Source: Paenibacillus faecis
Lineage (GTDB): Bacteria; Bacillota; Bacilli; Paenibacillales; Paenibacillaceae
Direction: 5' to 3'
Assembly (NCBI RefSeq): GCF_008084145.1
Contig: NZ_VSDO01000002.1
Coordinates: forward strand, 806,001-870,000
DNA length: 64,000 nt
The translations under genes and the position numbers were made by a program. This document shows, one piece after another, positions 51,825-60,947 of the stretch. The notes under the pieces were generated by a model that made no database searches, was not told the DNA's origin, and saw nothing but the letters and a program-made list of their open reading frames with translations. Position 1 is the stretch's first letter. Every line of letters begins with the position of its first letter.

Positions 51825-53026
51825 AAATTCTAGTTATTAACGCGGGAAGCTCCTCGTTGAAATATCAGCTGTACGATATGACGGACGAATCCGTGATGGC
51901 CAAGGGGCTTGTGGAACGGATCGGGATGGACTCCTCGATTCTGACGCATAAACCGACGGGCAAAGAAGAAGTAACCGAAGTCAGCGATATTCTGGAGCAT
52001 ACGACGGCGATTCGCAAAGTATTGGATAAACTGACCGATAAAGTACACGGCGTGCTGGAGTCGATCGACGAAATCGATGCCGTCGGCCATCGCGTCGTTC
52101 ATGGTGGGGAAGCGTTCAAGAGTTCCGCGCTGATTACCGGTGAAGTCAAATCGGAAATCCGCCGGCTGTTCGACCTGGCTCCGCTGCACAATCCGCCAAG
52201 CATGATGGGGATCACGGCGGCTGAAGCCAACTTGCCGAATGTACCGCACACCGTCGTATTCGATACGGCTTTCCACCAAACGATGCCGGAGAAAGCTTAT
52301 CTTTATGCGATTCCGAAGGTGCTTTACAAGAAACATAAAGTGCGCCGGTACGGGTTCCACGGGACGTCGCACGCTTATGTAAGCAAGGCGGCGGCCGAGT
52401 TCTTGAACCGTCCGATCGAAGATTTGAAAATCATTACCTGCCACATCGGGAATGGCGCGAGTTTGACAGCCGTCAAGGACGGTGTTTCCGTGGATACGTC
52501 CATGGGGATGACCCCGCTGGAAGGTTTGATTATGGGTACGCGCAGCGGTGACCTTGATCCAGCGATCGTCCCTTTTGTCATGAACAAAGAAGAGTTGACC
52601 ATTAATGAAGTAAACTCCATGCTCAACAAACATAGCGGGCTGCTGGCGATTTCCGGAGCAAGCAGCGATATGCGCGATATTACGGACGGTATGGCGGCGG
52701 GCGAGCCGAACGCTACGCTGGCTTTTGAAATGTACGAATACCGTCTGCGCAAATACATCGGTTCGTATGCGGCGGCCATGAACGGGGTCGACGTGATCGT
52801 CTTCACGGCGGGTGTCGGCGAGAACTCCGCGGTCGTACGCGAGAAAGTATGCGAGAACCTGACCTATCTCGGCGTGGAAATCGACAAAGCGTTGAACCAG
52901 GTCCGTTCGGGTGATCCTCGCCGGATTTCGACGCCGAACTCCAAGGTCGAGGTACTTGTCGTACCGACGAACGAAGAGCTCGTGATCGCCCGCGATACGT
53001 TGCGTATCGTCAATGAAATGAAGTAA
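51821..53026 (+). CDS. ackA: Acetate kinase
   Basis: 401 residues. Signatures NAGSSSLKYQL at the N-terminus and RRYGFHGTSHAYVSK, with FTAGVGENSAVVRE near the end. It interconverts acetyl phosphate and acetate with ATP. It is coupled to the preceding dehydrogenase gene. Confidence 0.96.
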   Translation: MKILVINAGSSSLKYQLYDMTDESVMAKGLVERIGMDSSILTHKPTGKEEVTEVSDILEHTTAIRKVLDKLTDKVHGVLESIDEIDAVGHRVVHGGEAFKSSALITGEVKSEIRRLFDLAPLHNPPSMMGITAAEANLPNVPHTVVFDTAFHQTMPEKAYLYAIPKVLYKKHKVRRYGFHGTSHAYVSKAAAEFLNRPIEDLKIITCHIGNGASLTAVKDGVSVDTSMGMTPLEGLIMGTRSGDLDPAIVPFVMNKEELTINEVNSMLNKHSGLLAISGASSDMRDITDGMAAGEPNATLAFEMYEYRLRKYIGSYAAAMNGVDVIVFTAGVGENSAVVREKVCENLTYLGVEIDKALNQVRSGDPRRISTPNSKVEVLVVPTNEELVIARDTLRIVNEMK

Positions 53027-53074
53027 TCTGGGGTAGAGCGTTTTATTATCTGGTGTGTTGGAGGAGATTAGAGC

Positions 53075-54370
53075 ATGGCGATCAAAACAGTGATCCGTCA
53101 GGTGAAAGAGCATGTCGGCGAGACCGTCGTCATCGGAAGCTGGCTGAACAACAAACGTTCGAGCGGAAAAATCCAGTTTTTGCAGCTTCGGGACGGAACC
53201 GGCTATATTCAAGCGGTTGTCGTAAAGAGTGAGGTGTCGGAGGAAACCTGGAACCATGCCAAGAGCCTGACCCAAGAATCCTCGATGTATGTGACCGGCG
53301 TGATCCGTGAGGAGCCGCGCAGTCAATCCGGTTATGAGATGACGGTAACGGATTTGGAGATCATCCATTTGACCGAGAACTACCCGATTACACCGAAAGA
53401 GCATGGCGTAGATTTCCTGATGGACCATCGTCATCTCTGGCTGCGTTCGACGAAACAGCGCGCCATTATGGTGATCCGTGCGGAAATTATCCGTGCGGTT
53501 CAGGAGTTCTTTGACAAAAACGGGTTTACGCTGGTGGATCCCCCGATTTTGACCCCGACCAGTGCGGAAGGAACGACGAATTTATTCCATACGAAATATT
53601 TCGAGGAAGACGCCTACCTGACCCAAAGCGGCCAATTGTATATGGAAGCCGCCGCGATGGCGCTGGGCAAGGTTTATTCCTTTGGCCCGACCTTCCGGGC
53701 GGAGAAATCCAAAACGCGCCGTCACCTGATCGAGTTCTGGATGATCGAGCCGGAGATGGCGTTCACGGATCATGAAGAGAGCTTGAAGGTTCAGGAGCAA
53801 TTCATTACCCATGTCGTACAATCGGTCCTCGCGAATTGTCGGGCCGAGCTGGAAGCGGTGGGACGGGATGTCTCCAAGCTGGAGAACATCCAGGCACCTT
53901 TCCCGCGAATTACGTACGATGACGCGATTGAGTTTTTGCACACCCAGGGCTTTGACATCCCTTGGGGCGAAGATTTTGGAGCGCCGCACGAAACGGCGAT
54001 CGCCGAACGTTACGACAAACCGGTCTTCATTACGCATTATCCCGCAGGAATTAAGGCGTTCTATATGAAACCGGACCCGAATCGTCCGGAAGTAGTGCTG
54101 TGCGCCGATATGATCGCGCCGGAGGGCTACGGGGAAATCATCGGCGGTTCGCAGCGGATCGACGACCCGGAGCTGATGTTAGCCCGGTTTAAGGAGCATC
54201 ATCTTTCCGAGGAAACCTATCAATGGTATCTCGATTTGAGAAAATACGGTTCCGTCCCTCACTCCGGCTTCGGATTGGGGCTGGAGCGGACGGTAGCCTG
54301 GATTTGCGGACTGGATCATGTTCGGGAGACGATTCCGTTCCCTCGTATGCTGTACCGCCTTTATCCATAA
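53075..54370 (+). CDS. asnS: Asparaginyl-tRNA synthetase
   Basis: 431 residues, class IIb. The N-terminal OB fold ([20 protein letters not shown]) binds the anticodon. Motif 2 is [19 protein letters not shown] and motif 3 [10 protein letters not shown]. It charges tRNA-Asn. It stands before dnaD as in Bacillus subtilis. TTGGAGGAG precedes the ATG. Confidence 0.97.
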   Translation: MAIKTVIRQVKEHVGETVVIGSWLNNKRSSGKIQFLQLRDGTGYIQAVVVKSEVSEETWNHAKSLTQESSMYVTGVIREEPRSQSGYEMTVTDLEIIHLTENYPITPKEHGVDFLMDHRHLWLRSTKQRAIMVIRAEIIRAVQEFFDKNGFTLVDPPILTPTSAEGTTNLFHTKYFEEDAYLTQSGQLYMEAAAMALGKVYSFGPTFRAEKSKTRRHLIEFWMIEPEMAFTDHEESLKVQEQFITHVVQSVLANCRAELEAVGRDVSKLENIQAPFPRITYDDAIEFLHTQGFDIPWGEDFGAPHETAIAERYDKPVFITHYPAGIKAFYMKPDPNRPEVVLCADMIAPEGYGEIIGGSQRIDDPELMLARFKEHHLSEETYQWYLDLRKYGSVPHSGFGLGLERTVAWICGLDHVRETIPFPRMLYRLYP

Positions 54371-54391
54371 GAAGGGTGAGAACTAGAAGGG

Positions 54392-55078
54392 ATGACCGAT
54401 AGCTGGAAAATATGGGCCAGAGGAATATCGTTCGGCCTGGAATCCGGGACGGTGAATGTTCCGCATGCGCTGCTGGCGCATTACCGGGATCTGCGCTTGT
54501 CCGACAAAGAGGTCATGCTGCTTCTCCAGCTGCTCGCCTTTAAACAGGAGCGCAACGATTTTCCGACCCTGGATCAATTGGAACGGCGGATGGGGATCGC
54601 TCCGGATGAGCTGTCCCAAATGATCCGCAAGCTGCTGAAGGACGGTTGGCTCAGCATTGATGAAGAGGAAGAGACCGCGACCGGTATTCGCTCGGAGTGT
54701 TATAACCTGGCCGGCATGTACGAGAAGTTGGGGATGCATCTGGCGCAGCTGCGGGCCGCAGCGGCCAAACAGCAAGCCCAAGAACGCATTTTGCCGGAAG
54801 CCGCGAAAGAGGAGCAGGAGCGGAATCTCTTTGTCATTTTTGAGAAAGAGTTCGCCCGTCCTTTGTCTCCGATGGAATGCGAGACCATTTCCGGTTGGGT
54901 GGATCAGGACGGCTACGCGGAGGAATTGATCCTGCTGGCATTGAAGGAAGCGGTGTTTGCCGGAAAAGTCCATTTCCGCTATATCGACCGCATCCTGCTG
55001 GAATGGAGCCGCAACCGCGTAAAAACGGCGGCGGATGCGAAGGCGTATACGCAGCGATTCCGGGCGGGCGGACGGTAA
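54392..55078 (+). CDS. dnaD: Replication initiation/restart protein DnaD
   Basis: 228 residues. N-terminal winged helix (LLLQLLAFKQERNDFPTLDQ) and C-terminal DnaB/DnaD domain (EFARPLSPMECETISGWVDQ, followed by FRYIDRILLEWSRNRVKT, the YxxxIL-W signature). It helps load the helicase during initiation at oriC and at restart. It ends with a strong terminator that isolates it from the efflux cluster. Confidence 0.94.
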   Translation: MTDSWKIWARGISFGLESGTVNVPHALLAHYRDLRLSDKEVMLLLQLLAFKQERNDFPTLDQLERRMGIAPDELSQMIRKLLKDGWLSIDEEEETATGIRSECYNLAGMYEKLGMHLAQLRAAAAKQQAQERILPEAAKEEQERNLFVIFEKEFARPLSPMECETISGWVDQDGYAEELILLALKEAVFAGKVHFRYIDRILLEWSRNRVKTAADAKAYTQRFRAGGR

Positions 55079-55101
55079 TATAACGAATGTTTCAAGATCG
55101 A

Positions 55102-55140
55102 AAACCTTATTCTGGTGACGAACCGGAATAAGGTTTTTTT
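55102..55140 (+). terminator. Terminator after dnaD
   Basis: AAACCTTATTC and GAATAAGGTTT form an 11-bp stem around a 13-base loop, then a T-run. Confidence 0.9.
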
Positions 55141-55190
55141 ATGTCAGATTGATCTCTTAAAAAATAAAATAAAAAAATTTCGATAAGGAA

Positions 55191-55219
55191 TTGTCATCCA
55201 ATGAAGGAAGTGGTATTAT
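55191..55219 (+). promoter_or_regulatory. Promoter of the efflux cluster
   Basis: TTGTCA (55191-55196), 17-base spacer, TATTAT (55214-55219). Confidence 0.7.
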
Positions 55220-55225
55220 AGTCAA

Positions 55226-55256
55226 TGACCAAATGACCAAAATTACAAAGTGGTCA
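55226..55256 (+). promoter_or_regulatory. Likely TetR operator
   Basis: TGACCA at 55226-55231 and 55234-55239, with TGGTCA at 55251-55256 as an inverted partner, starting 6 bases after the -10 box. A repressor here would block the start of transcription of the tetR-efflux unit. Confidence 0.6.
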
Positions 55257-55289
55257 GTAAGTCCATTTTCTTGTAAGGAGGGGTATTTT

Positions 55290-55880
55290 TTGGCGGAAGC
55301 AGTAAATCGTCGTGACTGGGTAGTGGAGGCGGCCGAACGGTCATTTTCACTATTTGGCTATAAAGCAACGACTATGGACCAGGTAGCCAAAATTGCAAAT
55401 GTGGCCAAAGGAACTATCTACACTTTTTTTTCGAATAAAGAAGAACTTTTTGATGAAATTCTCAGTTCGATTATTGCGGAGATGAAGCTCATTGTCGATC
55501 GAACAGTTAGAGAGGATAAGCCGTTTTTTGAGAACTTGTACCAAAGCATGGATGCCCTATTGGAATACAGAAGCAAGCATGAACTTCTGGCAAAATTGTT
55601 CCAAGAGGTCCGTAGTTTTGGGACACAGCAAGCTAAAGAAGGATTGGATAAAGTAGAGAGTGCAATTTTAGGCTACTTGGAGAAACAGATTGCGATCGCC
55701 GGCCAAAATGGGGAAATCCAGTCTTTCGATCCGAAAATCGTCTCATTTGTGATGCTGAAGCTATACATAGCCTTGACTGTGGATTGGAACCAAAATAATG
55801 AACCTTTAACTAAAGAACAGATAAAGGAATTCGTTGAGGTTTTTCTGGCTGGAGGACTTTCGGTAAAGAATCGTAAATAA
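55290..55880 (+). CDS. TetR/AcrR family transcriptional regulator
   Basis: 196 residues from a TTG start set by AAGGAGGGG. The N-terminal helix-turn-helix is AAERSFSLFGYKATTMDQVA followed by VAKGTIYTFFSNKEELFDEI, a typical TetR DNA reader. The remaining helices form the ligand pocket, which is unlike any I can name. It is the first gene of the cluster, and its promoter carries TGACCA/TGGTCA repeats consistent with autorepression. Base composition is visibly lower in GC than the aro-trp region. Confidence 0.92.
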   Translation: MAEAVNRRDWVVEAAERSFSLFGYKATTMDQVAKIANVAKGTIYTFFSNKEELFDEILSSIIAEMKLIVDRTVREDKPFFENLYQSMDALLEYRSKHELLAKLFQEVRSFGTQQAKEGLDKVESAILGYLEKQIAIAGQNGEIQSFDPKIVSFVMLKLYIALTVDWNQNNEPLTKEQIKEFVEVFLAGGLSVKNRK

Positions 55881-55915
55881 AGAGAAATATAATGCGGATG
55901 CGGGAGAGAACGAAT

Positions 55916-57238
55916 ATGGGAAAAATTAATTTATCATGGATTGCTAAGGCGTCGATTTATGTAGTTATTTGTGCGTTGATCGCGACTGGTATTTGGATAG
56001 TAAGTTCAAATCAAATTACAATGGGCAGCGAGCAGGTTAACCGCCCTACCGCTTTTATAGCGGCTGATCAATCCAGTGTTAGCTTTAAAGTAGGTGGACG
56101 TATTAAGCAAATTTTGGTCGAAGAAGGCGACCAGGTTAAAAAAGGGGACGTGCTCGCTTATATCGAAAGCGAGGAAATTAATGCCAAGGTTGCTCAAGCT
56201 AAGGCTGCTGTGGCAGTGACTGAAGGGCAAATCGGGCAGGCTCAAGCTTCCATCAATGCAGCCAAGACCAAGAAGCAACAAGGGAAAGGTGCGGTTTCGC
56301 TCACGTCAGATACCATTGATAAGCAAATCGAGCAAGCCGAGGCCGTCGTTGCAGCGGCTCAAGCTAAGGTGGATGCGCTAAAAGCGGGAGCTCGGCCGCA
56401 AGAAATCAATCAGGCTCAAATTCAGGTGGACGCAACAAACAAAGCTTTGGAAGTGGCGAAAGATACTTTGACTCGTACAGAAGACCTCTATGCGCAGGGA
56501 TTGGTTAGTCAGGCTGATCTGGATAAAGCTAAAGTAGCAAATGTACAAGCGGAAGCTTCTTATAACGCTGCCGTCGAACAGCTTGCATTGGCTAAGGAAG
56601 GCGCGCGTACAGAAGAGATCAAAGCGGCCGAGGCAGCACTTCACCAAGCGCAGGCCGCTTTAGGTTTGGCAAAGGCAAACAAGGCACAGGTGGCCATCAA
56701 AGAACAGGATGTGGATGCGGCGGATGCGATGGTTCAACAAGCTGAAGCGGCGTTACAGACGGCACAGTCGGGCAAACAACAAGCATCTGCCGCTTTGGCC
56801 GAAGCGAAGACGTATCTGAGCTATACTAAATTGTTTGCCCCGGCGGACGGGTATATCGTATCACAATCCGCACAACTGGGCGAAATTGTGGGCTCTGGTT
56901 TTCCGGTATTTACGCTGCAGGAAACCAATAGCATCAAAACCGCTAAATTTTATTTGCCGGAAACAGAAATGGTGGGAATCGAAAAGGGAAACATTGTAAA
57001 GGTCAAGTTGGTGTCAAGCGGTAAAATGATTAAAGGCAAAGTGGTTTCCGTTGCCCAAGCGGCCACATTCGCTTCGCAGAAGGCAACTCAGAATACGGGC
57101 GACTTCGATATTCGTTCTTTTGGTGTCAAAGTGCAGTTGATGGATTTGCCTTCAAGCGTCCCGGTCGGTATGACAGTAGAATGGTACGGCAAGGAAAACG
57201 GAACGTCCCAAGGAGAAAAAGCAGGTGAAGTCAAGTGA
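55916..57238 (+). CDS. HlyD/YbhG-type membrane fusion protein
   Basis: 440 residues. Membrane anchor at 10-28 (ASIYVVICALIATGIWIV). A biotinyl-lipoyl hairpin (SFKVGGRIKQILVEEGDQV, with its second half near ADGYIVSQSAQLGE) flanks a coiled coil of about 200 residues rich in Ala and Gln. In it RTEDLYAQGLVSQADLDKAK is the loop used by YbhG-like proteins to dock with TolC. A beta-barrel follows. The adaptor would bridge the permease to the TolC-like protein encoded two genes on. ATG 55916 after CGGGAGAG is preferred; 55892 is the alternative. It overlaps the permease gene by four bases. Confidence 0.92.
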   Translation: MGKINLSWIAKASIYVVICALIATGIWIVSSNQITMGSEQVNRPTAFIAADQSSVSFKVGGRIKQILVEEGDQVKKGDVLAYIESEEINAKVAQAKAAVAVTEGQIGQAQASINAAKTKKQQGKGAVSLTSDTIDKQIEQAEAVVAAAQAKVDALKAGARPQEINQAQIQVDATNKALEVAKDTLTRTEDLYAQGLVSQADLDKAKVANVQAEASYNAAVEQLALAKEGARTEEIKAAEAALHQAQAALGLAKANKAQVAIKEQDVDAADAMVQQAEAALQTAQSGKQQASAALAEAKTYLSYTKLFAPADGYIVSQSAQLGEIVGSGFPVFTLQETNSIKTAKFYLPETEMVGIEKGNIVKVKLVSSGKMIKGKVVSVAQAATFASQKATQNTGDFDIRSFGVKVQLMDLPSSVPVGMTVEWYGKENGTSQGEKAGEVK

Positions 57239-58482
57239 ACAACATTACAGTAGGAAGCGCCCTGTATGATGAATGGAAGAAAATCCTGCGAGATCGGGTT
57301 ATTTTTGTAATTCTCCTTATCGGGCCAATTTTTTATACGTTTTTCTTTGCATCTCTATATAATCAGCGTGCCGTAACGGAAATTCCTACTATCGTTTATG
57401 ATGAGGATCACAGTGAGTTAAGCCAGGAAATCATCCAGGCGATGGATGCGCATCAATCGATTAAAATCGTCGGGGAAGTTTATTCGAATAAGGAAGTAAG
57501 GGAAGCTATCGACAATGGAAAGGCTAGAGCTGCCGTCGTTATCCCTTATGATTTAGAAGCCAAATTGAAGCATGGAACGGTAACACCGGTCATTACCTTT
57601 GTTGACGGGACGAACCTGATGATCACAAACTCCGTGATTAAAGGGGCCAATGAAGTTATCGCTACCTACAGTTTTGGGGCCTCCTCGAAAAAATTGCAGC
57701 AACAGGGGCTTCAGGATGAGCAGATCAGCACGACTTTATCAAACATTCCATTTAGCGCCCGGACTTTGTACAATCCAACGTTTGATTATGAGGATTTTCT
57801 GGTGATCGGGATGGCGGCCACGACGTTACAGCAGGTGATATTCATGGCCGTCGGGATGTCCGTGGCGAGGGAAAAAGAAGATCAAACTTGGGACAGATTT
57901 GCCGTATGGAAAAGAAGTCCTTGGAAGATAGCGTTTGTGAAGATGTTTCCATACTTTATTGTCAGTGTACTAAATGTCTTTGTAGTATTGTCCATCCTTA
58001 CATCGGTGTTTAAGTTGTCATTCCATGGATCGGTATGGTCTATCCTGTTGGCGGGGGTCGTGTTCTCTTTCACGGTGAGTTCCATTGGTTATTTTCTCAG
58101 CCTGGTCGCTCCTAACAAAATTGTGGCCCTGCAGGTTTCGATGCTGGTCGCCCTCCCGTCGTTTTCTTTATCGGGTCATTCTTGGCCGTTGGAAGCCATG
58201 CCTAAATTCCTGGCATTCATAGCGCATGGATTGCCGTTAACATATTTTCTCGATTCATTGCGGACAGTTATGTTAAAGGGATTGCCAACCCATCACATTT
58301 TGAACAATTGTGTTGCCACTGCTGTAATCGGATTAATCACCTTGTTGACAGCACTGCTTTATTCCCGGTTTATCTCCTTTCGCAAACTGGATGAAGGGCA
58401 ACAAACGGACATGGCTGACCATGCAGCTCCGCTTACTACACAGTCGTTCAGTGCTGCGCCATCCACAACTACTTCTGTTTAG
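57235..58482 (+). CDS. ABC-2 type transporter permease
   Basis: 415 residues with the topology of the YbhS/YhhJ group. One membrane helix near 20-40 (VIFVILLIGPIFYTFFFASL) is followed by an outside domain of about 140 residues, then five helices (for instance FPYFIVSVLNVFVVLSILTS, SILLAGVVFSFTVSSIGYFL, ATAVIGLITLLTALLYSRF). It should carry the export path for drugs or lipids. The family needs a separate ATP-binding subunit, and none is encoded in the window, which is unusual for this cassette. Confidence 0.9.
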   Translation: MNNITVGSALYDEWKKILRDRVIFVILLIGPIFYTFFFASLYNQRAVTEIPTIVYDEDHSELSQEIIQAMDAHQSIKIVGEVYSNKEVREAIDNGKARAAVVIPYDLEAKLKHGTVTPVITFVDGTNLMITNSVIKGANEVIATYSFGASSKKLQQQGLQDEQISTTLSNIPFSARTLYNPTFDYEDFLVIGMAATTLQQVIFMAVGMSVAREKEDQTWDRFAVWKRSPWKIAFVKMFPYFIVSVLNVFVVLSILTSVFKLSFHGSVWSILLAGVVFSFTVSSIGYFLSLVAPNKIVALQVSMLVALPSFSLSGHSWPLEAMPKFLAFIAHGLPLTYFLDSLRTVMLKGLPTHHILNNCVATAVIGLITLLTALLYSRFISFRKLDEGQQTDMADHAAPLTTQSFSAAPSTTTSV

Positions 58483-58530
58483 ATGATATGTTTAGGAATA
58501 GTCCGAATATAGTTGAGAGGAAGCATTCTA

Positions 58531-59802
58531 ATGAAAAAAGGGATTCTTGTATTTGCAACTTTGCTGCTATTTCTCGGAAATGGTCCGGTTTCAGCAGATA
58601 ATAATCCGTTAACCGATTTGAAAAAGGTAGACCGTTTGGATTTGGAGACCGCTATTAAAATGACGGTCGATAATTCTTATAATTTGTCTCTTTTGCAGTT
58701 GAAATTCAATGCCTTGGATAACAAGCAGGATGATTTGAAGGCTCAAATGAAAGATCTGCCTGAGCCTGGTTCTGTATCTTCCTACAGGCTGCCAACGAGC
58801 CCAGCCGATATCGTGAGCGATCCCAAATACGGCATTCCCAATACGGCTAATCCTGAGCAATTGCTTTGGCTAGGTCCCACGATTGAGGCGAATACGGTTA
58901 TCAACAAAATGATGGACGGGATGGGGGATATCGTTGAAGGGATGAACAAGTTAATACGTTCTCAGCGAAATCAATTGGAAATTGCGATCGAGCAAATGGA
59001 TACCAACAAAAAGACAACACTGGTGGAGACTGATAAAGCTAAAGAGGCTGCGAAATTACAAATGACTTCGGAGTATGTGACACTGTTGTCCAAAAAGGAA
59101 CAGATCGAAACAACCAAAGAATATATCGAATTGCTTGAGAATGATGTAGTGAGGGCTCAAAGCCTCGAAAAGTCGGGGGGCGGATCTAAAGAAAACATAG
59201 TGAAGACGACCCGGGCTGTTCGCGAGCAAAAGGAGCAACTGGAAATTTTGGAAAAGGCCTATCAAGTCGATTTGGTGCAACTCAGTTTTGATTTGGGCAT
59301 CGAATACAAGCCGGACTTGATTCTCGAAGAGGTCACCCTGACGGAACCCCAGCCTGTCGAGCGAAAAGAAAGGAACCAGATTCTGGCTAAATCTTACGAT
59401 ATAAAAATAAAATATAATGATATCGAGCAAGCGAGATGGGAAGAAATTCATACGAATACTTCAGGTGAGGACGGGAAGGATTACTTGGATATAAGTACCC
59501 GGATTAAGGAGATGCAAGGGGAACAACTGTTGGTAGAACAAGCCAAGAAAATCGATCAAGTCTATAACGAAGCGGAAACCGCGTATCTTCAGGTGTTGTC
59601 AGCGACTGAACAGAGCAAGGATGCTCTGGAGGATTACAACAACAATTATATCCGGTTTGAGAAAGGATTTATCTCCGCTTTTGATATGAATAAACTGAAG
59701 TTTACTCTTACGCAGGCTCAAACTAAAGAAAAGTTGGCTAAGTTGAAGTACTTTGCTCTGACCCAAAAGGTATCGTCCATGGAGAATGGTCTGATCATTT
59801 AG
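58531..59802 (+). CDS. TolC-like outer-membrane-efflux-fold protein
   Basis: 423 residues from ATG 58531 after GAGAGGAAGC. Signal peptide KGILVFATLLLFLGNGPVSA. The rest is almost entirely helical: two repeats, each opening with a TolC-style segment (LDLETAIKMTVDNSYNLSLL; LAKSYDIKIKYNDIEQARWE) and ending with a long helix carrying the GxxSxxDxxKxxxxLxxA pattern (EKGFISAFDMNKLKFTLTQA). That is the outer membrane efflux protein fold, but there is no beta-barrel sequence (few alternating aromatic strands), so it may be a barrel-less, cell-wall-spanning tube or a secreted adaptor. A TolC homologue in a monoderm-type genome is odd. Confidence 0.8.
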   Translation: MKKGILVFATLLLFLGNGPVSADNNPLTDLKKVDRLDLETAIKMTVDNSYNLSLLQLKFNALDNKQDDLKAQMKDLPEPGSVSSYRLPTSPADIVSDPKYGIPNTANPEQLLWLGPTIEANTVINKMMDGMGDIVEGMNKLIRSQRNQLEIAIEQMDTNKKTTLVETDKAKEAAKLQMTSEYVTLLSKKEQIETTKEYIELLENDVVRAQSLEKSGGGSKENIVKTTRAVREQKEQLEILEKAYQVDLVQLSFDLGIEYKPDLILEEVTLTEPQPVERKERNQILAKSYDIKIKYNDIEQARWEEIHTNTSGEDGKDYLDISTRIKEMQGEQLLVEQAKKIDQVYNEAETAYLQVLSATEQSKDALEDYNNNYIRFEKGFISAFDMNKLKFTLTQAQTKEKLAKLKYFALTQKVSSMENGLII

Positions 59803-59925
59803 TATGAACCGGGGCCTTAAATGCTATTTTTTACATGAAGTACACATTCGTATCATATATATCTAGAAGTGATATGGTAGATTAAATATATGTAAATCTA
59901 GCAAATTCCGAAAGGGGATCGCCGT

Positions 59926-60837
59926 TTGATAGGCTGGATTATTTACAAGCATTTGCCCCAGGATGTAAAGCCGGAAATGTATGAGATTCGGCGCCTTGTC
60001 GAGGAGGCGGAGCGGCAGGGAATCGAAATCCGCGTGCTGGCTCCGGAGCAGTTTGAACTGATCGTGACGCGGGACGACCGCAAGAGCGTGATGGTGGACG
60101 GGGAAGTATTGCAACTGCCCGACTTTGTTTTACCTCGGATGGGAGCGGGAACGAACTATTTTGGGCTCGCCTTGATCCGGCATCTCGAGAGGCTCGGCGT
60201 GCGGACGTTCAATTCCTCGCAAAGCATCGATACGGTCAAGGATAAGTTGTTTACCCAGCAGATTTTGGCGGAGCATAACTTGCCGGTTCCTAAGACGATG
60301 CTGATCCGTTCCAAAGTGGACGTTAACTTGGTGGAGAAACACCTTGGGTTTCCGGTCGTGGTCAAAACGATTTCGGGGTCCCAGGGAAGCGGCGTATTTT
60401 TGGCCGAGACGAAATCCAAATTTATCGACCTGCTGGAGATGATCAACGCCTACAAGGAAAATGCGACGATGATTCTGCAGGAATTTGTCGAATCTAGTCG
60501 CGGCATGGATTTGCGGGTGCTGACCATCGGAGGGCGGGCCGTGGCTGCGATGAAGCGAAGCTCGGGGAACGACAGCTTTAAGGCGAATTATTCGCGGGGC
60601 GGGACTGTGGAGCCCTATGAGATCACGCCCGAAATGGAGTGGCTGGCGTTGGAAACGGCGCGGCTGCTGAATTTGGATATCGCGGGCATCGATCTGCTGT
60701 TTGACGGGGATCACTACAAAATCTGCGAAGCGAATTCCTCCCCGGGATTTGAAGGGATCGAATCCTGCTGCAGTGTGAATATCGCGGAGGAGATTTATAA
60801 TTTTCTGCGCGTTCGCTTGAACCGTTTTGATGAATAA
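59926..60837 (+). CDS. RimK-type ATP-grasp ligase
   Basis: 303 residues from a TTG start after AAAGGGGAT. ATP-grasp features: substrate domain to about residue 95, then NLPVPKTMLIRSK, VVVKTISGSQGSGVFLAE (Lys and glycine loop), and the metal site DLLFDGDHYKICEANSSPGF. RimK-like enzymes add amino acids such as glutamate to proteins or small acids, here without an identifiable acceptor. It lies between the efflux cluster and the SLH enzyme and is read toward the latter. Confidence 0.88.
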   Translation: MIGWIIYKHLPQDVKPEMYEIRRLVEEAERQGIEIRVLAPEQFELIVTRDDRKSVMVDGEVLQLPDFVLPRMGAGTNYFGLALIRHLERLGVRTFNSSQSIDTVKDKLFTQQILAEHNLPVPKTMLIRSKVDVNLVEKHLGFPVVVKTISGSQGSGVFLAETKSKFIDLLEMINAYKENATMILQEFVESSRGMDLRVLTIGGRAVAAMKRSSGNDSFKANYSRGGTVEPYEITPEMEWLALETARLLNLDIAGIDLLFDGDHYKICEANSSPGFEGIESCCSVNIAEEIYNFLRVRLNRFDE

Positions 60838-60868
60838 CGCGGATGCTGCGATCCGAAGGTATGGATGA

Positions 60869-60915
60869 AAAAAAGCGGGCCGCCCGGGATAATATCCCGG
60901 GCGGCCCGCTTTTCG
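60869..60915. terminator. Strong bidirectional terminator
   Basis: AAAAGCGGGCCGCCCGGGA and its perfect complement, with a TAATA loop, end two converging genes. A-run on the left and T-run on the right. Confidence 0.9.
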
Positions 60916-60947
60916 CGGCTTCTCGCTATGATTTGCGGATGTTTTTG

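Noticed and set aside
51830..53434. Long minus-strand open frame of 534 codons opposite ackA and asnS
   Set aside because: It mirrors two well-identified plus-strand genes, is rich in His and Arg as such shadows are, and lacks a ribosome site.
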